A DNA stretch of 32,320 nucleotides from Opitutus sp. GAS368 (GTDB taxonomy: Bacteria > Verrucomicrobiota > Verrucomicrobiia > Opitutales > Opitutaceae), in NCBI GenBank assembly GCA_945903465.1, contig CAMDOF010000080.1:1-32320 (forward strand). The letters are read 5' to 3'. The position numbers were made by a program, and so were the translations under genes. This document shows positions 24,454 to 32,320 of the stretch, piece after piece. The notes beneath the pieces are model-generated. The model did not search any database. It worked only from the letters and a program-made list of their open reading frames with translations, and was not told the origin of the DNA. How positions within the stretch are numbered: position 1 is the first letter of the stretch; every line of letters starts with the position of its first letter.

Positions 24454-26494
24454 ATGAAGGTCCGTCTCATTCCACTCGCCCTGCTGCTCTCGGCTGCTGC
24501 CGCCGCGGCCCCGCCGGATTTCGAGAAAGAGATTCAACCGATCTTTGCGGCGAACTGCCTGAAATGTTACGGGCCCGAAAAGCAAAAGGGCGGCTATCGT
24601 TTGGATGTGAAGTCCATAGCCCTCAACGGCGGTGAGAGTAGCGCGCCCAACATCTTGCCGGGCCGGGCGGCCGCGAGTCCGCTCGTGAAGTATATCTCCA
24701 GCGCCGATCCGGAAGAGCGGATGCCGCCCTCGCGCCCGGGGATATCGCGAAAATCAAGGCGTGGATTGATGCCGGCGCCGCCTGGCCCGAGCGGGCGAGT
24801 GTCGCGGTGGCGATCTGCTCAACTGGTGGTCGCTGCGGCCGATCGTTAAACCGACCCCGCCGGCCGGAACGGCCAATCCCATCGATGCCTTCATCCGGCA
24901 AAAACTCGCCGCGCACGGACTCACGCCGGCGCCGGCCGCCGATGCTCGGACGCTTTGCCGCCGGCTTTACTTCGATCTGACGAGGCTGCCGCCGACCCCG
25001 GAGGAGATCGAAGCCTTTGCCGCGGACCGCGCGCCGGATGCCTATGAGCGACTCGTGGATCGCCTGCTCGCGTCGCCGCGGCACGGGGAACGTTGGGCAC
25101 GGCACTGGCTGGATGTCGTGCATTACGGCGACACCCACGGCTACGACAAAGACAAGTTGCGTCTGAATGCGTGGCCTTAACGCGACTACGTGATCCGCGC
25201 CTTTAATGCGGACAAGCCCTTTCCCCGTTTCGTGCAGGAGCAGGTGGCGGCCGACGTGCTCTTTCCCGACACGGCCGACGGAATCGAAGCGATCGGCTTC
25301 ATCGCCGCGGGCCTGTGGGATTTCATCGGCCACGCCGAATTGCCCGAGTCGAAGACCGACGGGAAAATCGCGCGTCACCTCGATCCCGACGACATGGTGG
25401 CCAACACCATCGGCGCGTTCTCCAGCCTCACCGTGCACTGCGCGCAGTGCCACCAGCACAAATTCGATCCGATTTCGCAGGAGGACTAGTATAGCCTGCC
25501 GGCCGTGTTTGCCGCGCTCGACCGCACGGACCGCGAATATTATCGCGACCCACCGGTGCAGGTCCTCGCCTGTCGGCTGCGCCGTGAACAACGCGAGAAC
25601 GCCGCGGCGCTCGCGGCGCTCGAAGCTCCGCTCCGGGTCCAAGCCGGCGAAGCTTACACGGCCCTCACGCGCCGGCTCGAGGAACTCGCCGCGGGCGCCC
25701 AAGGCGTCGGCGCGAATGTCAGCCGCGGCTACCACAGTGCGCTCGCGAAAACGGCCGACGCGGTGAAGTGGGTGCAGGTGGACTTGGGCGAGACGGTGGA
25801 GATCGATCGGGTCTCGCTGCTCCCGGCGCTCGACGAATTCAACGGCATCGGGGCGGGATTGGGGTTTCCGGTGCGGTTTAAGGTCGAGGTCAGCGACGAT
25901 CCGGAGTTTAGCCGCGACGTGAAGCTCCTCTGGATTCGTTACGATATCAGGTTCATGGCGGACTTCCCGAACCTCGGCCTCACGCCCTTTGCGACCGGTG
26001 GCACCAAGGACGACGGCATCGCCGGCCGCTGCGTGCGCGTGACCGTCACGAAGCTCGCGCCGCGCAAAGACGATTTCATGTTCGCGCTGCCGAAGTGCGC
26101 GTGACCGACCGCGCCGGAAAAACATCGCGGCCGGCCGGCCGGTGACCGCGCTCGATTCCATCGAGTCCGCGCCGCGCTGGCAGAAATCCAATCTCACCGA
26201 CAATCTCGCGCCTGCGGCTCCGGCCGACGAAGACCGTCGCGCCCTCGAGCGCGAGTTGGACGCCCTCCTGGAACGTGTCGCCGATCAATCCACGCGGACG
26301 CGCCGTGCCGCGTTGCAGAAAACGGCGGCGAGACTCGCGGCCGAAGTGCAAGCGCTGCCGAAGCCCGACGCGGTTTATGCCGGCGGCGTTAATACGGGGA
26401 AGGGGAGCTTTACAGGCACGGGTGCAAACGGTGGACGCCCGCGGCTGATTCACCTTCTCCCACGCGGCCAGGTGACGACGCCCGGCAAGCCCGT
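24454..26494 (+). pseudogene. PSCyt1-DUF1549 (Planctomycete-type cytochrome c) protein, decayed and truncated
   Basis: It starts with a signal peptide (MKVRLIPLALLLSAAAAAAP) and a PSCyt1 domain 'FEKEIQPIFAANCLKCYGPE'. The heme motif has lost its histidine (CLKCY, TAC at 24568-24570, where CxxCH is expected). Frame changes near 24730 and 24800 lead into DUF1549 ('NPIDAFIRQKLAAHGLTPAP', 'RLYFDLTRLPPTPEEIEAFA', 'HGERWARHWLDVVHYGDTHG', 'CAQCHQHKFDPISQED'). Stops TAA 25178-25180 and TAG 25487-25489 both stand where Tyr is expected. An F5/8-C-like segment ('KWVQVDLGETVEIDRVSLLP') follows. Two more shifts near 26085 and 26116 precede 'PKPDAVYAGGVNTGKGSFTG', and the reading is cut at 26495 by the 53-bp repeat. 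The DUF1553 half is missing. With at least four shifts and two stops it is clearly non-functional. Confidence 0.88.
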
Positions 26495-26547
26495 AAAATC
26501 TATCGCAACGGACCTTGCAATCAGCGGACTGACCCCGTCTGCCCGCC
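26495..26547 (+). repeat. 53-bp dispersed repeat, copy 2
   Basis: Same sequence as 16846-16898 except one base (GGACC here, GGAAC there). It interrupts the DUF1549/1553 reading frame right after 'GQVTTPGKPV', where the intact family continues into DUF1553. To its right the sequence (26548-26744) does not match either the IS481 remnant or the pseudogene. Confidence 0.85.
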
Positions 26548-26598
26548 CCCACGGCATAGCCCTCGGTCAGATTGGTTACCATGGTCAGCGTGCATCTC

Positions 26599-26619
26599 TC
26601 GTAATGGTCACCATTACGA
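26599..26619. promoter_or_regulatory. 21-bp perfect palindrome
   Basis: TCGTAATGGT (26599-26608) and ACCATTACGA (26610-26619) are exact complements around a single C. A smaller palindrome ACCATGGT sits at 26578-26585. It lies in the 200-base gap between the decayed cytochrome gene and the convergent receptor gene. Size and symmetry suit a dimeric regulator or recombinase site, but no adjacent intact gene explains it. Confidence 0.5.
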
Positions 26620-26744
26620 CCCGATCTACGGTCCCTCGCCAAGCCCCTTCAGGTGGATCCGTCCCGGTCGCTTACGCGGAAACGCCTCGAGCGCACGGAT
26701 GAAGGGAAGCGGAAGCAGGAGGCGGCATGCGCCGCTGGCTCGCA

Positions 26745-29700
26745 TCAGAACGTACCGCGAACTCCCAGCGTCATGCCGGTGCCCATGGATTGGTAGCCGG
26801 TCACCACGGCGGGAACGGAACCGTTCTTCTGCATGTTCAGCAGAGGCGCGTCGAAGGCGTTCCTCAGCGCGAAGAAGAGGCTCACGCGGTCGGAAATACG
26901 ATAGCCGCCGCCGGCGTCGACTACGGTGCGATGCCGGCGATAGGTCGTGCCCGTCGCATTGGTGGGGAAACTGTCACTCCAACTGAGATTGCCGTAGAGG
27001 TTGAATCCCCGCCAGGCGTAGCTCAACCCCGTCTTGACCGAGTGCTCGGCCAGCAGCGGCAAGATGATCTCGGCCTGATTTCGCGTGTAGCTCGCCCGCA
27101 CGTTGAGCCCATTGAAAGGGCGGGGGAGAAAGGAAAGACTCTGACTGTACTCGAGTTCAATGCCGCGGATTTTTGTCCGCTTTGCACCGCTGATGGTCGA
27201 TACGATGGTGTAGCCGGCGAGATCGAGATCTCCGGTATAGCCGTATTCTGCCGGCGTCATCTCGCTCGAAATAAACAGGCCATGCACCGTATTTTGGAAG
27301 AAATTTGCCGCGAGGATGCCCGCCGGCTCGAAGTAGTAGGCCACCCGGGCGGAGAGGTTATCCGAGATTTCCGGCGTCAAGTTCGGATTCGGTGCGCTGA
27401 CGCGTTGCGTGGTGTCGTTGACGTCCCAGACCCCCGCGACATCGCGGAAGGTGGGCCGGCGAATCGTGCGACTGTAACCGAAATGCGCGTCCAAGCGATC
27501 CGAAATCTTGTACTTGATGCTCGAGCTCGGAAAGAGGTGACCGTAGCCGCCCTTGCGGTGGATCATGGACTGGGAGAAGTACTGGTATTCAAGACCCGGG
27601 ATGGTGGTGGCGCGGCCGGCGGAGACGGCGTAGCCGGCCGCCCGCACCTCAGCGGGCGTTCGCGGATCGAATTCTCGCGCATCACCTTTGGTTTCCTCGT
27701 ACCGCAGACCGGCGCGGAAAGTGGTCCGCTGGCCGATGCTGGCCGTGCCCATGAAGAAGGCTGCGTTGATATCCTCGGCATATTGCCGCACATTGCCAAT
27801 ATAAGCACTGTAGTAATTGGCCGCAGTGACGTTGTTGGAAAAGTACTGCGGGGTGTTCTGGTACATTTTGTACACTTCGAGGAGATTTGGCACGAAGTGG
27901 CTGCCTCCGGAAATCGAGCGTACATTTGCGCCCAGCATTTCCGTGTTCATCGGCCAGGACGAACTCACGCCCGCCCAGGCGCCCGTGCCTGCGCCCGGGC
28001 CAGTGTAGTCGTAGGTCATCGCGGGCGTCGTGTTCGCGAAGTCCCGGACCTCGCGCTGCGTCTTCACCCCGGCTTTCCAAACCACCGGCAGGCCCGCAGA
28101 GGTGCGGAGCGTGGCCGTCACATCTCCGCTGGAGATTTCCATCTTGGCCAGCCGCCCGTCACTCAAGACCATCGCCGGGGCGGTATAACCCCGGCCGTCG
28201 CTCCAGTCGGAGCCCGCCGTCTGGGTGATCGTCCAGTCGGAACTGGAGTAGTGCGAGCGGCTAGCGGTGAAATCGACCCCGGTGAGAGTCGGCGTCCCCG
28301 TATTGTTAACCGAATCAAATCGGTTCGGATTGTACGAACTCTTGGAAGTGGAATACGCAAACCGGCCGTCCACCGTGAGGTTGTCCCGCTTGTATTCAAA
28401 CTTGGGCAGATAGGTCATGCCCTTGCCCATTTTGTTGATGCCGCGCTGCTGGGTGCGAACCCGGCCATTGCCCGCTCCGGCGCGGAAGTTCGTCAGCGGA
28501 TCGGTCCCGACGACAAGGGCGCGGTTTACCGCGTCGAAGAAGCCGTCTCGGATGTAATACCACAGATCCACAGTGTTGTACATGGCGCTGAGCGATAGCA
28601 CGAGATTAGGTGTCGCGCGGAAATCCGCCGCCAACGAGGTGGAAAAGACCTCGTTTGTCCGCGGTCCGTAGAGCGCGTTGATGGTTGTAGGCACTGCCGG
28701 CCGGGGATCCGCGACCGTCGGGGTGTAGTTGTAGGTGACTGCCATCTGCGACCAGATGGAGTAGACATTCGACTCGCTCACGTTCAGCACGACTCCAAGC
28801 CGGTCGTTGAAGAAGACGTCCGAGTAGTCGATGCTCCCGCCGGGCCGGAGCTTGCGCATGGGGCGCTCGTCTGGGCCGGGGGTTCGGCTGAGCGTCAGAG
28901 CCTCCGAAAACGCCGAGAGATTAGCCTGCCAGGAGATCCGACGCCCTTTGCGGTCGAAGGCCCGCTTCGGCCGGAGATTGATCGTGCCGGCGGGGGCATT
29001 GGCATCCTGATCGGCGCTGACGGTCTTCAGCACCTCGATCAAATCGATGCTGCTGAGGCCAACCTGTTCGAAATTGAAGGCCCGGGCGTTACCCGCCGCC
29101 CCGGCGTTGGCATCGGTACCGGGCAGGGAAACGCCATCGTACGTGACGCTGGTATATTCGGCACCAAGACCGCGAAGCCGAACGGCGAGCACCTTGTCCG
29201 CGTTCAGCTCGATTTCGACGCCGGGCAGGTTCTTCACGAATTCGCCAATGTTACCCTCGGAGACGTCGCCGAAGGTTTCGGAGGCGACGCTGTTCGTGAT
29301 ATTCATGGAGTTGCGCTGCTCCATGATGGCCTTGGCGTTCCCTTCACGCTCGCCGGAGACGGTGAACTTACCGAGTTTGAGGGGGCCGCCGTCGGTTTTA
29401 TCGATGGCACTGGTGAGCTCAAAATCCTGCATTACCGTGGCAGCGGGTGCGATGTTCAGCATCGCGGTGGCTGGGATATGGCCGGTGTAGGTGACCTTGA
29501 CGGTGACTTCACCTGGGGGCACCTGCGTCAGCCGATATAAGCCGCCAGCACCGGAGATGACCGACTGCCCAGTGGCTTCGATGCGCACCTCGGCGTTGCG
29601 CACGTACTCGCCGGTGGCGGGATTAAGGATGCGACCCGTGATGGTGCCGGGAGTGGCACCTTGGGCGGAACCGTCGACGGCGAATAGAGCGAGGCCAGTC

Positions 29701-29768
29701 AGCGTGGAGACGATGCGGAAAAAGACGGCAAAACACTGCCGGCCTCCCGCGAGAGGACATGAATTCAT
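26745..29768 (-). CDS. TonB-dependent receptor with carboxypeptidase-like regulatory domain (module 3)
   Basis: The 1007-residue protein from the ATG at 29768 has a signal peptide (about 1-36, 'IVSTLTGLALFAVDGSAQG'). A CarboxypepD_reg-like beta-sandwich follows at about 38-118 ('GTITGRILNPATGEYVRNAE', 'SGAGGLYRLTQVPPGEVTVK'), then 'KLGKFTVSGEREGNAKAIME'. The plug comes next (about 150-280; 'NIGEFVKNLPGVEIE', 'LRGLGAEYTSVTYDGVSLPG', 'IEVLKTVSADQDANAPAGTI'), and the barrel ends 'GMTLGVRGTF' with a C-terminal Phe. This SusC-like N-terminal layout and the 'R....N.......S.......G.....E......PGVE' plug are typical of carbohydrate receptors in Opitutaceae. The frame is open to 29861, but the chosen start gives a better signal peptide. 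It lies 147 bases downstream of the response regulator on the same strand, so it is a likely target of that two-component system. No clear Shine-Dalgarno is visible. Confidence 0.9.
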   Translation of the reverse strand: MNSCPLAGGRQCFAVFFRIVSTLTGLALFAVDGSAQGATPGTITGRILNPATGEYVRNAEVRIEATGQSVISGAGGLYRLTQVPPGEVTVKVTYTGHIPATAMLNIAPAATVMQDFELTSAIDKTDGGPLKLGKFTVSGEREGNAKAIMEQRNSMNITNSVASETFGDVSEGNIGEFVKNLPGVEIELNADKVLAVRLRGLGAEYTSVTYDGVSLPGTDANAGAAGNARAFNFEQVGLSSIDLIEVLKTVSADQDANAPAGTINLRPKRAFDRKGRRISWQANLSAFSEALTLSRTPGPDERPMRKLRPGGSIDYSDVFFNDRLGVVLNVSESNVYSIWSQMAVTYNYTPTVADPRPAVPTTINALYGPRTNEVFSTSLAADFRATPNLVLSLSAMYNTVDLWYYIRDGFFDAVNRALVVGTDPLTNFRAGAGNGRVRTQQRGINKMGKGMTYLPKFEYKRDNLTVDGRFAYSTSKSSYNPNRFDSVNNTGTPTLTGVDFTASRSHYSSSDWTITQTAGSDWSDGRGYTAPAMVLSDGRLAKMEISSGDVTATLRTSAGLPVVWKAGVKTQREVRDFANTTPAMTYDYTGPGAGTGAWAGVSSSWPMNTEMLGANVRSISGGSHFVPNLLEVYKMYQNTPQYFSNNVTAANYYSAYIGNVRQYAEDINAAFFMGTASIGQRTTFRAGLRYEETKGDAREFDPRTPAEVRAAGYAVSAGRATTIPGLEYQYFSQSMIHRKGGYGHLFPSSSIKYKISDRLDAHFGYSRTIRRPTFRDVAGVWDVNDTTQRVSAPNPNLTPEISDNLSARVAYYFEPAGILAANFFQNTVHGLFISSEMTPAEYGYTGDLDLAGYTIVSTISGAKRTKIRGIELEYSQSLSFLPRPFNGLNVRASYTRNQAEIILPLLAEHSVKTGLSYAWRGFNLYGNLSWSDSFPTNATGTTYRRHRTVVDAGGGYRISDRVSLFFALRNAFDAPLLNMQKNGSVPAVVTGYQSMGTGMTLGVRGTF

Positions 29769-29915
29769 GGGGTAATGGGACTCGATTAGGGTAAATAAGC
29801 AGGCCGTTTCCGGCGCTCCATTCTGGGGCGCCATCAGCGCAAAGCGGCGAAGAAATTGCACTCCCCCGCATATAGCACTTTCGAACCATTCTCGGCGCCG
29901 CGGGCGCGAGCAGCG

Positions 29916-30563
29916 TTATTCGGGCATCCTGACGAGCCCGCGGCGGATCGCCTCGACGGCGGCCTGGGCGCGGTTGTTGACCGACATCTTGTCGATGATG
30001 GTGCTCACGTGACGTTTTACCGTGAACTCGGAGATTTTCAGCGTGGCGGCGATTTCCTTGTTGGCTCTGCCGGCAATGATGTGAGCGAGCACGTCACGTT
30101 CGCGCGCGGTGATGGCGGGACCGAGCCGGGCAGCCGCGAGGTGACGGGCAAGATCGGCGGGGAGATACCGGTGGTTTTGGGCCACGAGGCGCAACGCAGC
30201 GAGCAACTCGGTCCGGGAGGCCGATTTTGAAATGTAGCCCAGCGCGCCGGCGTCGAGCGCGGCCCGAATCTCGTCATGGCGCGAAAAATTGGAAAAAATG
30301 AGCACCCGCGCATTCGGGTCGAACGTCCGCAACTTGGCGGTGGCCACCACGCCGCTCTGGCCGGGCAGCTGCAAATCCATCAATACGACCGTCGGACGGT
30401 GGCGGCCGTAGATTTCGAGCACGTCCTCCCCGCAATCGGTTTGGGCCACGACGCGAATGTCGTCCTCGAGTTCGAGCGAGGTGACCAGTCCGCTGCGAAC
30501 GACGAAATGGTCGTCGACGATCAGGACCGTCAGTATGTTCTGGCCTCTGGCGGGATCGGACAT
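29916..30563 (-). CDS. NarL/LuxR-type response regulator
   Basis: The 215-residue protein has a receiver domain (about 12-128; acidic pair Asp17-Asp18 in 'LIVDDHF', phospho-acceptor Asp63 in 'VVLMDLQLPGQSG', 'ALGYISKSASR' with the conserved Lys). A LuxR-type HTH follows (about 150-205; 'ITARERDVLAHIIAGRANKE', 'FTVKRHVSTIIDKM'). It is 20 bases downstream of the sensor kinase gene and forms its cognate pair; phosphorylation should promote dimerisation and DNA binding. The ATG at 30563 is directly in front of the receiver; the frame is open further upstream but only as overlap with the kinase 3' end. The receptor gene just downstream is the nearest candidate target. Confidence 0.94.
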   Translation of the reverse strand: MSDPARGQNILTVLIVDDHFVVRSGLVTSLELEDDIRVVAQTDCGEDVLEIYGRHRPTVVLMDLQLPGQSGVVATAKLRTFDPNARVLIFSNFSRHDEIRAALDAGALGYISKSASRTELLAALRLVAQNHRYLPADLARHLAAARLGPAITARERDVLAHIIAGRANKEIAATLKISEFTVKRHVSTIIDKMSVNNRAQAAVEAIRRGLVRMPE

Positions 30564-30583
30564 GGTCGGAGTGCGGGCCGGTT

Positions 30584-32320
30584 TCACCGGCCGGTGTGGG
30601 CGGGTTCGGGCAGAGTTTCCTGGCGCCCGCCCGCCGGCCACATCGCTGTCTCGCGGGCCAGGGGAAGCACGACTTCGACCGTCGTGCCCGTGCCCGGCGC
30701 GCTGTGCCACGTGACGAACGCCCTGAGCTTGCGGGCCCGCTCCCGAATGCCAACGCATCCAAAATGACCGGACTTGCCGAGCGTCTGGTTGACATCGAAG
30801 CCGCAGCCATTGTCGCTGATGCGAAGCACAAGCCGTCCGTCGACCTTGGCAACGTGGATCACCACTTGAGTAGCGCCGGCGTGTTTGACGGCGTTGGTAA
30901 CCGATTCGCGCGCAATCATGCGGAGATGATGAATATTGCCGCCGGGCAGCGGCGGCGGTGGCTCGGCGAACTCGGCTCGCACCTCAACGTCGCCACTGTG
31001 CTGCGCGGCGATGGCTTCGAGCGCCGTGGCAAGATTACGGTCCAGTTCGGCGGCATCGCGGAGATCGGAGACAAAATTCTTCGTCTCGGCCTGAATGCGG
31101 GAAAGCAGGCTGCGCGACGTTGCGATGATCTGCCGGCCCTTGTCGTCCAGGGCACGGGTGGCCGCGGCGTCGAGGCGCAGCCCAAGTCCGGTGAGATCCT
31201 GTTGGAGCGAATCGTGAAACTCGCGCGCAATCCGCTGACGTTCTTCGAGCGCGGCCTCGGACTCGATGCGCTGCCGCAGCGCCGCCGTCTGCCGGTTCAC
31301 CTGCCGCCGCAGGATCGCGATCCACAGACCGGCCAGCAGCGTGGCACCTGCCAGTACGGCCAGGACCGTTGCGAGGCGCCGCACCGTCCACCATGAGGGA
31401 TATTGCAGCACGGCGATGTCGTCGCGCGAACGGATTTGCAGCATCACCGTTTCCGGTCTCGAACTGAGGATGACACTGGCGCTCGATTCGACCTGGCAGA
31501 TACCCGTCAGCCGGACAAGCGATCCCGACGGCAGATTGAAATTCATGGCCGGGCCGCGGGCCTGCAAGGCTTGGCCGTTTTGTTGCAGGGAAAGGCCCAC
31601 CCCGTTTTCAGTGTGGAAGAGGTTGGTCAGCTCCGCGGTTAGCGCCACGAGGTCGCCGTCGCGGGTTCCGCTCAGCAGGGTCGGAATGTCGATCTCCACC
31701 GGAACCGGCGGCGGTCCAGGCTCGCGGGTGAGCAGCCTAGCATCCACCACGATGGCGCTGAAACGGCCCATCTCGGTGAAGCCAAGAACGTCGATGCGAT
31801 CACCCACTTCGACGTTCGTGGGCGAAAAGAACTTGAGCCCGAATGCGGTCTGGCCGCTGCGCACGAACACCAGCACATTGGAAGGGCACGCGGTGACGAC
31901 GCCGCCGATGCGGATGCGATGATTTCCCTGGCCGCTGCCCCGAAAAGTCAGGAGCTCCGAAGCCGCCACCCGCGGCACGGCGGCCTTGGGCACCGCGGGC
32001 TCCAAGATGCCGATTTCGCTGCTATCGCGAGTGCGCAGATACGGTTGTACGAGCTGGCGGCGACGGTTGATCCCGCCCGCCGCCAGGCCTTCGACGCGCA
32101 CGCGGCTGTCCACGATCGCACTTTCGTCATCGATCGCGGCATCCACCCTTGCTTCGACGATGCGGGAGCCGACATCGACGCGCACCACGCTGCGCCCCTC
32201 GCTTACCGGCGACACCGAACGCGCGATGCCTTCGATCGCGACCCGCTGGTAGTGAAAGCGACCCGAGGCGAGATCGTCGTAGCGCACCGTGACCGCTCCG
32301 GGCAGAGGCCCGTGTCCGAG
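30584..32320 (-). CDS. NarL-type sensor histidine kinase, 5' end outside the window
   Basis: At least 578 residues are visible; the reading frame runs off the right edge of the window without a convincing start. The N-terminal 290 residues are beta-rich and contain what look like three OB-fold-like repeats (centred near genome positions 32150, 31830 and 31590; for example 'VEVGDRIDVLGFTEMGRFSA' and 'LPSGSLVRLTGICQVES'). One transmembrane helix follows ('LATVLAVLAGATLLAGLWIA', about 31370-31310), then a short coiled coil. The HisKA_3 dimerisation domain carries the phospho-acceptor His in 'RIAREFHDSLQQD' (codon at 31216-31214). The HATPase domain has 'ESVTNAVKHAGA' (N box), 'LRISDNGCGFD' (G1) and 'GCVGIRERARKL' (G2). 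The location of the sensory part suggests periplasmic sensing. It is co-transcribed with the response regulator (20-base gap). Confidence 0.92.
   Translation of the reverse strand, partial: LGHGPLPGAVTVRYDDLASGRFHYQRVAIEGIARSVSPVSEGRSVVRVDVGSRIVEARVDAAIDDESAIVDSRVRVEGLAAGGINRRRQLVQPYLRTRDSSEIGILEPAVPKAAVPRVAASELLTFRGSGQGNHRIRIGGVVTACPSNVLVFVRSGQTAFGLKFFSPTNVEVGDRIDVLGFTEMGRFSAIVVDARLLTREPGPPPVPVEIDIPTLLSGTRDGDLVALTAELTNLFHTENGVGLSLQQNGQALQARGPAMNFNLPSGSLVRLTGICQVESSASVILSSRPETVMLQIRSRDDIAVLQYPSWWTVRRLATVLAVLAGATLLAGLWIAILRRQVNRQTAALRQRIESEAALEERQRIAREFHDSLQQDLTGLGLRLDAAATRALDDKGRQIIATSRSLLSRIQAETKNFVSDLRDAAELDRNLATALEAIAAQHSGDVEVRAEFAEPPPPLPGGNIHHLRMIARESVTNAVKHAGATQVVIHVAKVDGRLVLRISDNGCGFDVNQTLGKSGHFGCVGIRERARKLRAFVTWHSAPGTGTTVEVVLPLARETAMWPAGGRQETLPEPAHTGR

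Noticed and set aside
25178..25489. Possible stop-codon recoding at two positions where Tyr is expected
   Set aside because: Other lesions (frame changes, lost heme ligand, truncation) show ordinary pseudogene decay; no other gene in the window uses in-frame stops.
24623..26203. 526-codon open frame on the minus strand across the decayed cytochrome gene
   Set aside because: Although longer than any single intact plus-strand frame there, the plus strand clearly encodes PSCyt1/DUF1549 blocks; the minus frame is Arg-rich nonsense.
26727..28598. 623-codon open frame on the plus strand
   Set aside because: Antisense to the third TonB receptor, no recognisable domain, composition typical of complementary-strand shadows.
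1..32320. tRNA, rRNA or riboswitch genes
   Set aside because: I looked through the intergenic stretches and saw no cloverleaf, rRNA segment or known riboswitch core; a covariance-model scan (Infernal/tRNAscan-SE) would be decisive.

Overview
The window is high-GC bacterial DNA whose gene content points to Verrucomicrobiota, most likely family Opitutaceae. The evidence is large TonB-dependent receptors with a 'L-x-PFEV' motif ahead of the plug, Planctomycete/Verrucomicrobia-type cytochrome and DUF1549/DUF1552 remnants, a secreted GH38-like enzyme with fibronectin III domains, and very few Shine-Dalgarno sites. Taxonomy is an inference from family knowledge; no rRNA or marker gene is present.

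Layout. (1) Positions 1-1002: mobile-element debris, with an IS66-type accessory-gene remnant (minus strand) and a perfect 18-bp inverted repeat. (2) Positions 1003-11449, minus strand: a carbohydrate operon read right to left. It encodes a secreted GH38-like glycosidase, a cytoplasmic FAD oxidoreductase, an ACS/ExuT-like MFS transporter, and a 932-residue secreted protein joining an SGNH esterase, an alpha/beta-hydrolase esterase and a right-handed beta-helix. Each of the three junctions is an ATGA stop/start overlap. A GntR-LacI (AraR-like) regulator follows after a 262-bp gap. (3) Positions 11450-11626: divergent promoter region with two related 18-bp imperfect palindromes, candidate operators for that regulator. 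(4) Positions 11627-16635, plus strand: ROK sugar kinase, TonB-dependent receptor, Tat-exported FAD oxidoreductase. (5) Positions 16636-17640: repeats and a truncated, frameshifted IS481-type transposase. (6) Positions 17744-23883: a TonB receptor with an STN domain and an orphan 829-residue secreted protein, possibly a polysaccharide lyase or hydrolase. (7) Positions 23884-26547: decayed DUF1552 and PSCyt1/DUF1549 genes, the second cut by a 53-bp repeat that also borders the IS481 remnant. (8) Positions 26745-32320, minus strand: a NarL-type sensor kinase (incomplete at the window edge) and response regulator, followed by a TonB receptor with a carboxypeptidase-like N-terminal domain.

Working model (inference): regions 2-4 are a divergent glycan-utilisation locus. 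Receptor, exported hydrolases and esterases, and the Tat FAD enzyme would act outside the cytoplasm. The MFS carrier, cytoplasmic FAD enzyme and ROK kinase would handle the released sugar or sugar acid, under the GntR-LacI repressor. The esterase-esterase-beta-helix fusion, and the presence of one exported and one cytoplasmic FAD oxidoreductase in the two arms, are the most unusual parts.
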